NCBI RefSeq assembly: GCF_006483445.1
Contig: NZ_PPPT01000021.1
Location: 62,001-126,000 of the forward strand
Source: Bradyrhizobium guangdongense
Lineage (GTDB): Bacteria; Pseudomonadota; Alphaproteobacteria; Rhizobiales; Xanthobacteraceae
DNA length: 64,000 bases
Reading direction: 5' to 3'
Shown here piece after piece: positions 63,961-64,000 of this stretch. Numbering within the stretch: position 1 is the stretch's first letter; the number at the start of each line of letters is the position of its first letter. The translations under genes and the position numbers were made by a program. The notes beneath the pieces are model-generated. The model was not told where the DNA came from and searched no databases. It saw only the letters and a list, made by a program, of their open reading frames with translations.

Positions 63961-64000
63961 ATGCGCTCCGGAGTGATCGCACAAAAGGTCGGGATGACGC
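63961..64000 (+). CDS. rplC: 50S ribosomal protein L3 (5' end only)
   Basis: The first 13 codons (MRSGVIAQKVGMT) match the L3 N-terminus; the gene continues past the window. AGGAAGC precedes the ATG, and the position after rpsJ is as expected for the S10 operon. Confidence 0.93.
   Translation, partial: MRSGVIAQKVGMT

Overview
The window is chromosomal DNA of an alphaproteobacterium, almost certainly a Bradyrhizobium or close relative. The basis is the high G+C, the rhizobial gene orders (sufBCDS-DUF59-sufA; secE-nusG-rplKA; rpoBC; rpsL-rpsG-fusA-tuf-rpsJ), the family of short palindromic intergenic repeats typical of that genus, and the similarity of many proteins to what I know from Bradyrhizobium. 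I see no insertion sequence, prophage, CRISPR array or rRNA gene.

Layout. 1-4849: 3' part of a SUF iron-sulfur assembly operon (sufB end, sufC, sufD, sufS, a DUF59 protein, sufA). 5032-11941: a TfoX-like protein, fabA, a diguanylate cyclase, an RhlE-type DEAD-box helicase, an AraC regulator and an exported caspase-like protein. 12039-17272: a flavin monooxygenase, two small outer-membrane barrel proteins, an SDR and small unknowns. 17510-23495: parE, a DedA membrane protein, an exported metallo-beta-lactamase-fold protein, and a paiB-argC operon. That operon is preceded by a good promoter and a very short ORF with five consecutive arginine codons. 23500-29126: a repeat-rich stretch with a GIY-YIG gene boxed by inverted repeats, an ACT protein, a TPR-GSCFA protein, a divergent tetR/DUF1772 pair with a clear operator, a LysE exporter and a decayed NIPSNAP-like remnant. 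29120-32474: two tandem YadA-like trimeric autotransporters. 32738-39036: an AraC regulator, argE, two SDRs, a histidine phosphatase and a class C beta-lactamase-like hydrolase.

39187-53089 is the first half of the information-processing core: tRNA-Trp, secE, nusG, rplK, rplA, an inserted D-2-hydroxyacid dehydrogenase, rplJ, rplL, rpoB and rpoC. It ends at a strong terminator. 53280-58656 interrupts the core with three genes: an FAD amine-oxidase/methyltransferase fusion, an ABC exporter with acidic tails, and a convergent flavoprotein whose 3' end overlaps the exporter. 59325-64000 resumes with rpsL, rpsG, fusA, tuf, rpsJ and the first bases of rplC.

Most promising for new biology: (1) the apparently leaderless Arg-rich reading frame ahead of paiB-argC, which looks like a ribosome-sensed arginine attenuator; (2) the GIY-YIG gene framed by inverted repeats, with an empty copy of the same repeat pair elsewhere in the window; (3) the fused oxidase-methyltransferase plus exporter module between rpoC and rpsL.
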